A stretch of DNA of 64,000 nucleotides. Origin: Saccharomonospora sp. CUA-673. GTDB taxonomy: Bacteria; Actinomycetota; Actinomycetes; Mycobacteriales; Pseudonocardiaceae. Where the stretch lies: positions 62,001 through 126,000 of the forward strand of contig NZ_MKKE01000003.1 of assembly GCF_001942305.1 (NCBI RefSeq), read 5' to 3'. The notes beneath the pieces were generated by a model. That model did no database searches. It worked only from the letters and a program-made list of their open reading frames with translations, and was not told where the DNA came from. A program made the position numbers and the translations under genes. Shown here one piece after another: positions 9,576 to 17,869 of the stretch (position 1 is the first letter of the stretch; each line of letters begins with the position of its first letter).

Positions 9576-9884
9576 TCAGCCCGCCTGCGGAAGCGGCGTG
9601 ATGGTCTCGAGGTCGTCGCCGATCTCGGCCAAGGCGCACCGGCGGTCGTAATCCGCCTGCAAGGTCGACCAGAACCCCTCGGACATGCCGAAGAAGCGCG
9701 ACAGACGCAACGCCGTGCCCGCGCTGATGCCGCGACGCTCGGCGACGATCTCGGCCATGCGCGACTGCGGCACGTGAATCTCCCGCGCGAGCCTGTTCAC
9801 ACTGATGCCCAACGGCTCGAGGAACTCCTCGCGCAGGATCTCCCCCGGGTGGATCGGCCCGTGCACCTTGTCAGTGGTAGTCAA
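9576..9884 (-). CDS. higA: HigA-type antitoxin (XRE family)
   Basis: A 102-residue protein with the HigA core IHPGEILREEFLEPLGISVN, then a helix-turn-helix (RLAREIHVPQSRMAEIVAER) and the ALRLSRFFGMSEGFWSTLQA tail. It binds the toxin and represses the operon. I place the start at TTG 9884 because AGGAGG lies 9 bases upstream; GTG 9866 is an alternative. The gene overlaps the end of higB by 14 bases, so expression is probably coupled. The order is toxin first, as usual for HigBA. Confidence 0.85.
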   Translation of the reverse strand: MTTTDKVHGPIHPGEILREEFLEPLGISVNRLAREIHVPQSRMAEIVAERRGISAGTALRLSRFFGMSEGFWSTLQADYDRRCALAEIGDDLETITPLPQAG

Positions 9885-10149
9885 CGATCTCGACCTCCTC
9901 GGGTCCACCGTCGGTCCAGATGAAGCAAATGCGCCACTGGTCATTGATACGGATGCTGTACCGACCCTTCCGGTCGCCGTGCAGCTTCTCCAGGCGATTT
10001 CCCGGCGGTACGCGCAGGTCGCTCACTGCGCCCGCACCGTTGAGCAACTGCAGCTTGCGATGCGCCGTGCGTTGCAACGCAGGATGAAGCCTGGTGCGTT
10101 CCTGGTTCCACACCTGCTCCGTCTGTTTGTCGGCGAAGGACTGGATCAC
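9871..10149 (-). CDS. higB: HigB-type toxin (RelE superfamily mRNA interferase)
   Basis: A 92-residue protein starting VIQSFADKQTEQVW, the classic HigB N-terminus. It has the conserved LEKLHGDRKGRYSIRINDQW core and WTDGGPEEVEIVDYH end. The family cuts mRNA on the ribosome under stress. GTG 10149 is chosen because the family starts at (M/V)IQSF. The upstream spacer is unusually AT-rich for this window and holds two TATACG repeats 16 bases apart, a possible operator. Confidence 0.85.
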   Translation of the reverse strand: MIQSFADKQTEQVWNQERTRLHPALQRTAHRKLQLLNGAGAVSDLRVPPGNRLEKLHGDRKGRYSIRINDQWRICFIWTDGGPEEVEIVDYH

Positions 10150-10220
10150 CAACCAGACTATACGCAGCACGTTTATACGTCAATCAGATAGGTCTCGCCT
10201 CTCGTCAGGCTTCGTGGTCG

Positions 10221-10655
10221 CTACCACGTCGGTACGAGCTGTACTCCGTCGTGCGCGCGCGTGTGCGGCCGCGTGTCGAACGCGTCGTGAACACGGACTG
10301 CGAAGGCGGGAGTCATGGAGCGGGTGACCTCGTCACGATTCATCCAGCGAACCTCGCGGGCCTCGTCGGTCTGCGCAACGAGGTCGCTGCTGCCCGGCTT
10401 GCAACGGAACACGAGCGCAACGATGCCGCGACTGAGGTTCTTGTAGACGCCGGTCAGCCGTTCCACCTCGACACTCATGCCGGTCTCCTCGGCGACCTCG
10501 CGACGCACACCGTCCTCGAACGACTCACCCAGCTCGAGCACACCGCCGGGCATCTCCCAACGCCCGTTGTCGCGGCGACGGATCACCAGAACCCGGTCGT
10601 CGGAATCGACGACGATGCCCGCGACGCTGACCGAGTGCTTCGGCATCTCACCCAT
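10221..10655 (-). CDS. Nudix hydrolase
   Basis: A 144-residue protein with a complete Nudix box, GGVLELGESFEDGVRREV followed by AEETGM (pattern G-x5-E-x7-R-E-U-x-E-E-x-G-U), near residues 37-60. Nudix enzymes hydrolyse a nucleoside diphosphate linked to another group; the precise substrate is not readable. A second in-frame ATG at 10646 is possible. It is divergent from menE, with a degenerate family A repeat in between. Confidence 0.88.
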   Translation of the reverse strand: MGEMPKHSVSVAGIVVDSDDRVLVIRRRDNGRWEMPGGVLELGESFEDGVRREVAEETGMSVEVERLTGVYKNLSRGIVALVFRCKPGSSDLVAQTDEAREVRWMNRDEVTRSMTPAFAVRVHDAFDTRPHTRAHDGVQLVPTW

Positions 10656-10757
10656 CGCATGTCCTGCCTTGTCGTCGGCGACCTCGTCGGACCCGGCCGG
10701 TTATACCGCGGTCGCCAAGGCGCTGCCCTCCCGCGCATGCTCGGCGTGAAGAAGATT

Positions 10758-10882
10758 CGTCGCTCCCACCCGTCTCCCACCGCCACCCAAACGGACGCGC
10801 TCCGCGCGGCAGTGCTTGATCCGAGCGACCATGGGGCCCACGGGTACACCCCCGGGTGCACTGCCATGGGGCGCCACGGGTG
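10758..10882. repeat. Family A palindromic element, copy 2 (degenerate)
   Basis: The core ACCCGTCTCCCACC...CACCCAAACGGACGCG and the right end CGACCATGGGGCCCACGGGT match the 108-bp copies. The left terminal repeat is lost, and an extra partial right end (ATGGGGCGCCACGGGT) follows at 10865. It sits in the divergent gap between the Nudix gene and menE, so this copy cannot act simply as a terminator. Confidence 0.7.
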
Positions 10883-10918
10883 GCCCTCGGTGCCGGTGGG
10901 GCGGCCTAGGCTGGGGCG

Positions 10919-12077
10919 GTGCAGGTCGTGTTCACGGACGGTTCCCCGGGCTCGGTCGCGGAGCTCGACGCGGCGTTGCGCAGCGCACTCGCCGGCGGCG
11001 AACCCCTGTTGCCGCTCGATCCCCGCAACCCCGCGAGCGCCGAGCTGCGCGCCGCCATGCGCCCGGCGAGGACGTCGAACCCGGCACGGCGGTGATCATC
11101 CCGACGTCCGGGTCGACCGGCGAGGCGAAGGGCGTGCTGCTGTCCTCCGCGGCTCTGACGGCCTCGGCCCGCGCCACGCACGCACGGCTCGGCGGTCCGG
11201 GCCGGTGGCTGCTGGCCACGCCCGCCAACTACGTCGGCGGACTCCAGGTCCTCACCCGCGCCCACCTCGCCGGCGCGACCCGGTCGTCCTCGACACCTCC
11301 ACCGGCTTCCGTCCGGACGCGTTCGCCGAGGCCACCGCCGAGCTGCGGCGCGCGGCCGGACCGCACTACACGGCGCTCGTGCCCACCCAGCTGGCCCGAC
11401 TGCTCGACGCCGGCGGCCCCGCCGCCGAGAGCGCCGCCGCCTACGACGCGATCGTCCTCGGCGGTGCCCGACTCGACCCCGCCCTCGCCGAACGCGCCCG
11501 CGCGGCCGGCGTGCGCGCCGTGTCCGCGTACGGCATGAGCGAGACCGCCAGCGGGTGCGTCTACGACGGCGTGCCGCTCGACGGCGTGCACGTCCGCCTC
11601 GGCGACGACGACCGCATCGAACTCGCCGGTGACGTCCTCACCCACGGCTACCGGCTCCGTCCCGACCTCACCGCACAGGCGCTGACGGCCGACGGCTGGC
11701 TGCGCACCGGCGACGTCGGACGCCTCGACGACGGCAGGCTCACCGTCGTCGGCCGCCTCGACGACATGATCAACACCGGTGGGGTGAAGGTGCCCGCGGG
11801 CGGCGTCGAGGCCGCACTGACGGCGCATCCGGGCGTGCGCGCGGCCTGCGTCGTCGGCCTCGACGACGTCGAATGGGGCCAGCGCATCGCCGCCCTCGTC
11901 GTGCTCGAGGCCGGGGTCGCCGACGTCCCGGCCGGCGAGCTGCGCGCGCTCGTGCGCGACCGGCTCGGACGGGCCGCCGTCCCGAAACTCCTCGACGCCG
12001 TCGACGAACTTCCGCTGATCGGACCCGGCAAGGTCGACCGCGCCGCCGTGCGCGCCCGGTTGTCGGCCGCCTGCTGA
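10919..12077 (+). CDS. menE: MenE, o-succinylbenzoate-CoA ligase (two apparent frameshifts)
   Basis: The coding path changes frame twice, near 11055-11085 and near 11270-11290, each time by one missing base; restored, the protein has about 386 residues. In order: N-terminal [16 protein letters not shown], the AMP-binding P-loop [16 protein letters not shown], the adenylate motif [12 protein letters not shown], the hinge [20 protein letters not shown] and the catalytic-lysine end [13 protein letters not shown]. The enzyme activates o-succinylbenzoate to its CoA ester, the substrate of MenB. The GTG at 10919 starts a continuous family-like N-terminus. Confidence 0.88.
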
Positions 12078-12111
12078 CCGCCGCATCCGGCGTCCGCGAA
12101 AGAATGCCGGA

Positions 12112-12983
12112 ATGGCGACAGTCGCAGAGTGGATCGAAGGCGCACGCCCGCGCACGTTGCCCAACGCCGTGGCCCCCGTCGTCGCGGGTGCGGGCGTCGC
12201 GGCCCAGCTGGAGGCGTTCTCGTGGTGGCGCATGCTGCTGGCGTTGCTGGTGGCGCTGGCGCTGATCATCGGCGTGAACTTCGCCAACGACTACTCCGAC
12301 GGCGTCCGCGGCACCGACGCGACCGGGTCGGACCGCTGCGGCTCGTCGGTTCGGGCGCCGCGCTACCGATCCACGTGCTGACGGCGGCGGTGAGCTGCCT
12401 CGGCGTCGCCGCGGTCAGCGGACTCGTGCTGGTGATCGCGACCGGCCACTGGAACTTGCTGCTGCTCGGCGGCATGTGCCTGGCCGCGGCGTGGTTCTAC
12501 ACCGGCGGGCGCAAACCGTACGGCTACAGCGGCTTCGGCGAGGTCGCGGTGTTCGTCTTCTTCGGACTGGCCGCCGTGCTCGGCACCGTGTACGTCCAGG
12601 CCGGGACGATCACGTGGGAGGCGCTCGCGTGCGCCATCGTGATCGGCGGACTGTCGTCGGCCGTGCTGGTCGCCAACAACCTGCGCGACATCCCCACCGA
12701 CGTCGAGGCCGGCAAACGCACCCTGGCCGTGCTGCTCGGCGACCAGCGCACCCGGATGCTGTACGCGGCCCTCGTGGGCGTCGCGGCGGCGCTGACGGTG
12801 ACGCTGGGCGCGGCGCACCCGCCCGTGTTCGTGGCGCTCGCGGCGATGCTGCTGCTCGTGCAGCCGCTGCGGGTGATGCTCGGCGGACGCACCGGTCTGG
12901 ACCTCGTGCCCGTGCTCCGCGACACCGGCCTGGCGATGCTCGCCTGGTCGCTCCTGACCGCCGCCGCCCTCACCTTCTCCTAG
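12112..12983 (+). CDS. menA: MenA, 1,4-dihydroxy-2-naphthoate polyprenyltransferase (apparent frameshift near 12330)
   Basis: An integral membrane UbiA-type prenyltransferase, about 290 residues after restoring one base in the GGG run near 12330. The first part has [15 protein letters not shown] and the Mg2+/diphosphate motif [14 protein letters not shown]. After the shift the chain continues with PLRLVGSG, the [18 protein letters not shown] loop and the second Asp motif [19 protein letters not shown]. It attaches the isoprenoid tail in menaquinone synthesis. It starts 34 bp after menE, so both are probably co-transcribed. Confidence 0.9.
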
Positions 12984-12991
12984 GCGCCAAT

Positions 12992-13044
12992 GCTCCCGTG
13001 GGCCCCATAGTCGCGTTGAACGCAACCAAAGGGCCCTTGGGAGC
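12992..13044. repeat. Family A palindromic element, copy 3 (53 bp short form)
   Basis: It starts GCTCCCGTGGGCCCCATAGT and ends AAAGGGCCCTTGGGAGC; the arms fold into an imperfect hairpin of about 25 bp with a 3-base centre. It is followed by TTT on the plus strand, 9 bp after the menA stop and between convergent genes, so here it could end menA transcription. Confidence 0.85.
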
Positions 13045-13066
13045 TTTGAACGGGGTCCCGGCGGCT

Positions 13067-14133
13067 CTACGGGTAGTGGCCCGTTTCGAGGAAGGTGTCG
13101 AGGGCGTTGCGGTGGGGGGCGAGGTCGAAGCCCTGGGCGGCGATCCACTCGTCGGAGTAGTACGTGTTGGAGTAGCGTTCGCCGCCGTCGCACAACAGCG
13201 TGACGACGCTGCCCCGCTCCCCCGCCGCCAGCATCCGCGCGATGAGCGTGAACGCGCCGCACAGATTGGTGCCCGTCGAACCGCCCGCCCAGTGCCCGGT
13301 GGTGTCGCGCAGGAACCGGATGGCCGCCAGTGACGCCGCGTCGGCACCCGGAACATCTCGTCGATGATCTCCGGCACGAACGACGGTTCCACCCGCGGAC
13401 GCCCGATGCCCTCGATCCGCGACGGCATGCCCGTGGCGTAGTCGCGCGCCCCGGTCTCCCACGAGCCGTAGAACGCCGAGTTCTCCGGGTCGACCACGGC
13501 GATGCGCGTGTCGAACCGGCGGTACCGCGCGTACCGGCCGAACGTCGCGCTCGTCCCGCCCGTGCCCGCGCCGACGACGATCCACGCCGGCACCGGATGC
13601 CGTTCCAGCTCCAGCTGCGCGAACACCGACTCGGCGATGTTGTTGTTGCCCCGCCAGTCGGTGGCGCGTTCGGCGTAGGTGAACTGGTCGAGGTAGTGCC
13701 CGCCGCATTCGGCGGCGAGCCGTTCGGCCTCGCTGTACATGGCCACCGGCACGTCCACGAAGTGGCACCGGCCGCCGTAGAACTCGATGAGGTCGATCTT
13801 CTCCTGGCTGGTCTTCCGCGGCACGACCGTCACGAAGTCCAGGCCCAGCATGCGCGCGAAGTACGCCTCGGACACCGCGGTCGACCCGCTGGAGGCCTCG
13901 ATCAGCGTCGTGCCCGGGCCGATGTGCCCGTTCACCAGCCCGTACAGCACGAGCGAACGTGCCAGGCGGTGTTTCAACGAGCCCGTCGGGTGGACCGACT
14001 CGTCCTTCAGGTAGAGGTCGATGCCCCACTCGGGCGGCAGCGGGAAGACGTGCAGATGCGTGTCCGCGGACCGGTTGGCGTCGGCCTCGATGATGCGGAC
14101 GGCTTCACTGACCCACCCGCGCCGGTCCGTCAC
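13067..14133 (-). CDS. cysK2: CysK2-type PLP synthase (S-sulfocysteine synthase-like; apparent frameshift near 13345)
   Basis: Close match to M. tuberculosis CysK2 (Rv0848): [20 protein letters not shown], the PLP-lysine motif [11 protein letters not shown], the substrate loop [15 protein letters not shown], and [16 protein letters not shown] for the cofactor phosphate. The frame breaks after MFRVP near 13345 and resumes as [18 protein letters not shown], one base being missing; restored length is about 355 residues. CysK2 makes S-sulfocysteine from O-phosphoserine and thiosulfate. The start codon overlaps the stop of the DUF4229 gene by 4 bases. Confidence 0.82.
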
Positions 14134-14618
14134 GCGGGGTCCTTGCCCGCTTCTTTACCCGACTCGGCCTTGCCGCCGGTCTCGGTGTCGGCCTTCTGAT
14201 CCGCGGTGTCGGGCTCCTGATCCGCGGTGTCGTCGTCGACAGCGGCCGTGTCGCTGTCGGTGCTGTCGGAGCTGTCGGAGCTGCCTTCGGCAGCGCCGGC
14301 GTCGTCGGTGCCGCGGTCACCGCGGAGTTCGGCGCGCAGGCGGGCGCGCTGTCGTGCCCGGTTCTCGTTGCGCGCGGCGAGGCCGGCCGTGACGCGGGCG
14401 TTGAGGCCCTTGAACAGCAGCATGCCCAGGGGCAGGCCGACGATGAGCGCCACGAGCAGCGCGACCACCAGCGGAACCCGGACGAGGACGAGCAGCCCGG
14501 CGATGGCGGCGACGAGTGCGAACCTCGCGAGCAGGTACAGCGTCAGGTCGCGGCCGAGCCGCGGGGACTGCGCGGCCGACGCGGCGGAGGATGACGTCGC
14601 AGATGCGGAGGTGTTCAC
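14130..14618 (-). CDS. DUF4229-like membrane protein
   Basis: A 162-residue protein with two predicted membrane helices (about residues 28-45 and 50-70, [20 protein letters not shown]) and a basic segment rich in Arg. The long acidic tail carries the 7-residue repeat D-T-A-D-Q-x-x, encoded by 21-bp DNA units. It resembles the Rv0531 type found beside cytochrome c maturation genes. No function is known. Its stop overlaps the start of the CysK2-like gene (ATGA). Confidence 0.7.
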   Translation of the reverse strand: MNTSASATSSSAASAAQSPRLGRDLTLYLLARFALVAAIAGLLVLVRVPLVVALLVALIVGLPLGMLLFKGLNARVTAGLAARNENRARQRARLRAELRGDRGTDDAGAAEGSSDSSDSTDSDTAAVDDDTADQEPDTADQKADTETGGKAESGKEAGKDPA

Positions 14619-14621
14619 GCT

Positions 14622-15089
14622 CTACGAGGTTACGTCGTCGTCCAATGTCTGGTTGTTGGGCCTGCCCTCGAAGCGGGTGGACAGCACCACGGTCGTGCGG
14701 GTGCGCCCGACCCCGTCGATCCGGCGGAGTCGGCCGAGGGTGTGCTCGAGTTCGTCGACGGTCTCGACGCGCACCTTCACCACGAACGCCTCGTCGCCCG
14801 CCACCGCGTAGCAGCTCTCGACCTCGGCCAGCACGCCCAGCTCGTCGGCGATCTCGTCGTTGGAGGCGGTGTCGGTGGGCTGGATGCCGACCAGCGCGGT
14901 CACGCCGAGTCCGACGGTCCGCGGGTCGACGGTCGCGTGGTAACCGGTGATGACCCCCGCGGCCTCGAGCTTGCCGACCCGCTCGTGCACCGACGACGGC
15001 GACAGCCCGACGGTCCGGCCGACCTCCGCGTACGTGGCCCTGCCGTTGTCCCGCAGGACAGCGATGATCTTCCGATCGAGATGATCCAC
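14622..15089 (-). CDS. Lrp/AsnC family transcriptional regulator
   Basis: A 155-residue protein. Residues 1-55 form the winged helix (MDHLDRKIIAVLRDNGRATY and VGLSPSSVHERVGKLEAAGV). Residues 65-145 form the ligand-binding RAM domain with YAVAGDEAFVVKVRVETVDE. Such regulators sense amino acids as octamers. The adjacent CysK2-like gene is a candidate target, but no operator was recognised. Confidence 0.9.
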   Translation of the reverse strand: MDHLDRKIIAVLRDNGRATYAEVGRTVGLSPSSVHERVGKLEAAGVITGYHATVDPRTVGLGVTALVGIQPTDTASNDEIADELGVLAEVESCYAVAGDEAFVVKVRVETVDELEHTLGRLRRIDGVGRTRTTVVLSTRFEGRPNNQTLDDDVTS

Positions 15090-15219
15090 CCGGCCACGTT
15101 AAAGGCCACCCCGCGCCCACCGACTCCCCGGGTCGACCCGCCCGAACACCCGAACGCGGTGGACACCATGGCAGCACTGGATGCTGCCCGGGGTGATGTG
15201 GTGCCGGGTTTGCGGGACT

Positions 15220-15303
15220 GAACGCGGACTTCGCAGGGCTGGGTGCACACTTCGCGGAGCAGGACGCAGATCTCGGCGGGTGCGACGCAGATCTCGCGGA
15301 CCG
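15220..15303 (+). repeat. 21-bp tandem array, family C copy 1 (4 units)
   Basis: Four contiguous 21-bp units of the type GGACGCAGATCTCGGCGGG, GACGCAGATCTCGCGGACC. They lie in the 464-bp gap between the AsnC regulator and bldC. The sequence differs from family B although the period is the same. The rest of this gap contains no gene I can support; it includes an AT-rich stretch near 15400-15440 and the hairpins listed next. Confidence 0.75.
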
Positions 15304-15480
15304 GAGATCAAAGTAAAGCCCACGCTGGGGGTCGGCGTCGGCACCCGGCGCGCACGGGACGCTACGTAAAGCGTCATCCACCTGGGCTTATGTCCGAACC
15401 GGGGCGTTTGTCCATTACCTCCTCTTTACTCTCCAACAACCGTTCGAGTACCCGACGGGCGGAGTGCAACGATTGATGAC

Positions 15481-15519
15481 GGTCGGGGGAGATATCCCCG
15501 ACCGTGCTGATCCCAGCAC
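15481..15519 (+). promoter_or_regulatory. Tandem hairpins in the bldC leader
   Basis: Two adjacent perfect inverted repeats: GGTCGGGG-(7 nt)-CCCCGACC at 15481-15503 and GTGCTG-(4 nt)-CAGCAC at 15504-15519. They lie 35-73 bp upstream of the bldC start. No U-run follows, so an attenuator, operator or mRNA-stability element is more likely than a plain terminator. Function is inferred only. Confidence 0.5.
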
Positions 15520-15553
15520 CGACGAACAACGGTGGTTGTAAAGGAGGCGGATT

Positions 15554-15763
15554 GTGACCGCGACCACAGGAGGACGACTGCTCACCCCGGGTGAGGTCGC
15601 CACATTGTTCCGCGTGGACCCGAAGACGGTGACCCGCTGGGCCACGGCAGGCCGTATCGGATCGATCCGCACGCCGGGCGGACACCGCCGGTTCCGGGAA
15701 GCCGAGGTCAACGAGCTGCTCGCCGAGCTCACCACCGACCCGAACGGCGTCCCCGCCCACTGA
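15554..15763 (+). CDS. bldC: BldC, small MerR-type developmental regulator
   Basis: A 69-residue protein consisting of one winged-helix domain: LLTPGEVATLFRVDPKTVTR, WATAGRIGSIRTPGGHRRFR, then a short C-terminal helix. This is essentially the Streptomyces BldC sequence. BldC binds direct repeats cooperatively and holds back sporulation genes. The GTG at 15554 is preceded by AAGGAGG 7 bases upstream. Its leader contains two strong hairpins. Confidence 0.93.
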   Translation: MTATTGGRLLTPGEVATLFRVDPKTVTRWATAGRIGSIRTPGGHRRFREAEVNELLAELTTDPNGVPAH

Positions 15764-15859
15764 ACGGACGATCAGGACCGTTCCAGACAAACAGGACCCG
15801 ACCGCTTGCACCCATGAGGCGCTAGGCTGGAGGCAGTCACCCCATGGGAAGGAGCGGGC

Positions 15860-16042
15860 ATGCTCTATCTGCTCGCGGCAGTCGGCGCCATCACCGTAGC
15901 CGTCGTGTTGTGGCGGTTACTCGGCACCGAACGGGTCGGCGCGAGTACCCGGCAGCGTCCGGTCGCACCTGACGACGATCCGGAATTCCTGCGCAAGCTC
16001 GGGGAACAGAAGCCGAAAACGAACGACGAGGACGAGAAGTAG
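15860..16042 (+). CDS. Small single-pass membrane protein, 60 residues
   Basis: A short protein with one N-terminal membrane helix (MLYLLAAVGAITVAVVLWRL) and a charged cytoplasmic tail ending KTNDEDEK. GGAAGGAG lies just upstream of the ATG. It follows bldC and is followed by a strong hairpin terminator. The family is common in actinobacteria but has no known function. Confidence 0.7.
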   Translation: MLYLLAAVGAITVAVVLWRLLGTERVGASTRQRPVAPDDDPEFLRKLGEQKPKTNDEDEK

Positions 16043-16060
16043 CGGCCCCGGCGTTCGACC

Positions 16061-16100
16061 ACCGACCGCGCACCGGCGCCAGCCCCGGTGCGCGGTCGGT
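16061..16100. terminator. Strong hairpin terminator (16-bp stem)
   Basis: Perfect stem ACCGACCGCGCACCGG / CCGGTGCGCGGTCGGT with an 8-base loop, 19 bp after the stop of the small membrane protein gene. It lies between convergent genes and, as a perfect palindrome, could serve both strands. Confidence 0.75.
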
Positions 16101-16160
16101 CGTCTGTTCAGGCACTTTTCGACAGAACCGGCCGCACAGAACCGGCAGCGGACAGCCGAA

Positions 16161-16186
16161 CGCCCGCCCCCACCTGGGAGCGGGCG
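16161..16186 (-). terminator. Possible weak hairpin downstream of the ParA-like gene
   Basis: CGCCCGC-(12 nt)-GCGGGCG, about 53 bp past the stop of the minus-strand ATPase gene. There is no T-run, so this is only a candidate; the 16-bp hairpin further on would back it up. Confidence 0.35.
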
Positions 16187-16239
16187 ACAGCTACGAGGAC
16201 AGCGACCTGCCGGTAAGAGCGGTCTTTACCTGACGAGCT

Positions 16240-17808
16240 TTACCTGACGAGCCGGTCGGCGGCGAAGCCGTCGGCGACCGTGGCGGCGAGCTCGAGCAGC
16301 GCGGTGCGCGTGTTCTTGTCCAGCCGCTCCAGGTCGATCTCCGCGCCCTCCTCGAGGTGCGGGTCGAACGGGATCTTCACCACACCGCGCGTGCGCGCCG
16401 AGAAGTGCGCCGTGAGCTTCTCCAGGTCCACCGACCCCGACTTCGGGCGCACCGAGTTGATCACCGTGATCGACCGCTGCACCAGTTCGCCGTAGCCGTG
16501 CGCGTCGAGCCAGTCGAGCGTCGCCGACGCGCTCCGCGCCCCGTCGACCGAACCGGACGACACGATCACCAGCGAATCGGCGAGGTCCAGAACACCCTTC
16601 ATCGCCGAGTGCATCAGACCGGTGCCGCAGTCGGTGAGCACGATGTTGTAGAAGTGCTCCAGCAGGTCGACCGTGCGCCGGTAGTCGTTCTCCGAGAACG
16701 CCTCCGACACCGCCGGGTCCTGCTCGCTCGCCAGGATCTCCAGCCTGCTGCCGCCCTGCGAGGTGTAGGCGCGGACGTCGCTGTAGCGCGTGATCCGGTC
16801 GGCGTCCCGCAGCAGATGCCGCACGGTCGCGGTCGTCTCGATCGGGATCTTCTGCGACAACGTCCCGCGGTCGGGGTTCGCGTCGACGGCGATCACCCGG
16901 TCGCCGCGCAGCGACGCGAACGTCGCACCCAGCGTCGTCGTGGTCGTCGTCTTACCGACACCGCCCTTGAGACTCAGGATGCCGATCTTGTAGCACCCGC
17001 GCAGCGGCTGCTGCACGCGCGCCGTCAGATCGCGCTGCGCCCGGTCCGCGGGCCCCTCACCGGGGTTGACCAGCTTGCCCGTGCCGACGTACAGCGCCTT
17101 GCGCCAGCCGGACTTCGGCGGCCGCTTCGTCTGCTTGACGAGACTGCTGCCGGACAGGTCCGAATCACCACCCTGCGCCGAACGCTGCGGCTGCGGCAAC
17201 GGCGGAAGCCCCTGGCCCGCCTGGCCGCCCTGCGCGGCCTGACCCGGCTGCGCGCTCGGCTGGGCGGCGTGCGCCTGCTGGGCCTGCGCCGGGCCCTGCG
17301 GCTGCTGGGACGGGTACTGGTTGGCGGGCGGCATGCCGTGCTGGCCGTCGAAGTACGACTGCGCATACGACTGCTGAGGCTGCTGCGCCTGCTGGTCGTG
17401 CTGGGCGAACTGCGAGTACTGCGCGTACTGCTGATACGGCGCCTGCGCCGCGTGCTGCGCTGCGTCATATCCCGGCTGCTGCGCAGGGTCGTATCCCGGC
17501 TGCTGCGCAGGCTCGGCCGCGCCCTGCTCGGGTGTGAGCGGGGGCAGGTTCGGGTCGTACGGCTGCTGCGCCGGGTAATGCACCGCGGGTTGCGTCTGCT
17601 CCGACTCGGGCACCTGCTGGGCCGGGTTGTTCGGCGGGCTCACCCGCTGGGTCGCTTCGGGGTTGTCGGGCAGGGCCGGCGATTCCTGCGCCGCGGGCGG
17701 CTGCGTGGAATCGGTGAGCTCCTCGTTCAGATGCTGGGCACCCGGAGCGTTCCGGGCACCATGAGGGTTCTGCGGTTCCTGCCCTGTGGGGTCGCTGCCT
17801 GCGGTCAC
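16240..17808 (-). CDS. ParA/MinD-like ATPase with long Gln/Pro-rich N-terminus
   Basis: A 522-residue protein. Residues 1-235 are low-complexity, rich in Gln, Pro, Ala and Tyr (repeats such as AQQPGYDPAQQPGYD). Residues 280-520 form a P-loop ATPase with the deviant Walker A ILSLKGGVGKTTTTTTL and VIAVDANPDRGTLS. I choose GTG 17808 because GGAGGA lies 8 bases upstream; ATG 17886 would overlap ccsB by 17 bp. The position beyond ccsB matches Rv0530, and similar proteins work with ESX secretion or polar positioning. The function here is not established. Confidence 0.8.
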   Translation of the reverse strand: MTAGSDPTGQEPQNPHGARNAPGAQHLNEELTDSTQPPAAQESPALPDNPEATQRVSPPNNPAQQVPESEQTQPAVHYPAQQPYDPNLPPLTPEQGAAEPAQQPGYDPAQQPGYDAAQHAAQAPYQQYAQYSQFAQHDQQAQQPQQSYAQSYFDGQHGMPPANQYPSQQPQGPAQAQQAHAAQPSAQPGQAAQGGQAGQGLPPLPQPQRSAQGGDSDLSGSSLVKQTKRPPKSGWRKALYVGTGKLVNPGEGPADRAQRDLTARVQQPLRGCYKIGILSLKGGVGKTTTTTTLGATFASLRGDRVIAVDANPDRGTLSQKIPIETTATVRHLLRDADRITRYSDVRAYTSQGGSRLEILASEQDPAVSEAFSENDYRRTVDLLEHFYNIVLTDCGTGLMHSAMKGVLDLADSLVIVSSGSVDGARSASATLDWLDAHGYGELVQRSITVINSVRPKSGSVDLEKLTAHFSARTRGVVKIPFDPHLEEGAEIDLERLDKNTRTALLELAATVADGFAADRLVR

Positions 17809-17869
17809 CGCTTGTTTCCTCCGCTGTTCGTGGTGCTCCTGAGACGCTACCCGCGACTCCGCGGTTCCG

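Noticed and set aside
10919..12983. menE and menA as pseudogenes
   Set aside because: All motifs are intact on both sides of each break and menaquinone is the main quinone of such bacteria; missing bases are the simpler explanation.
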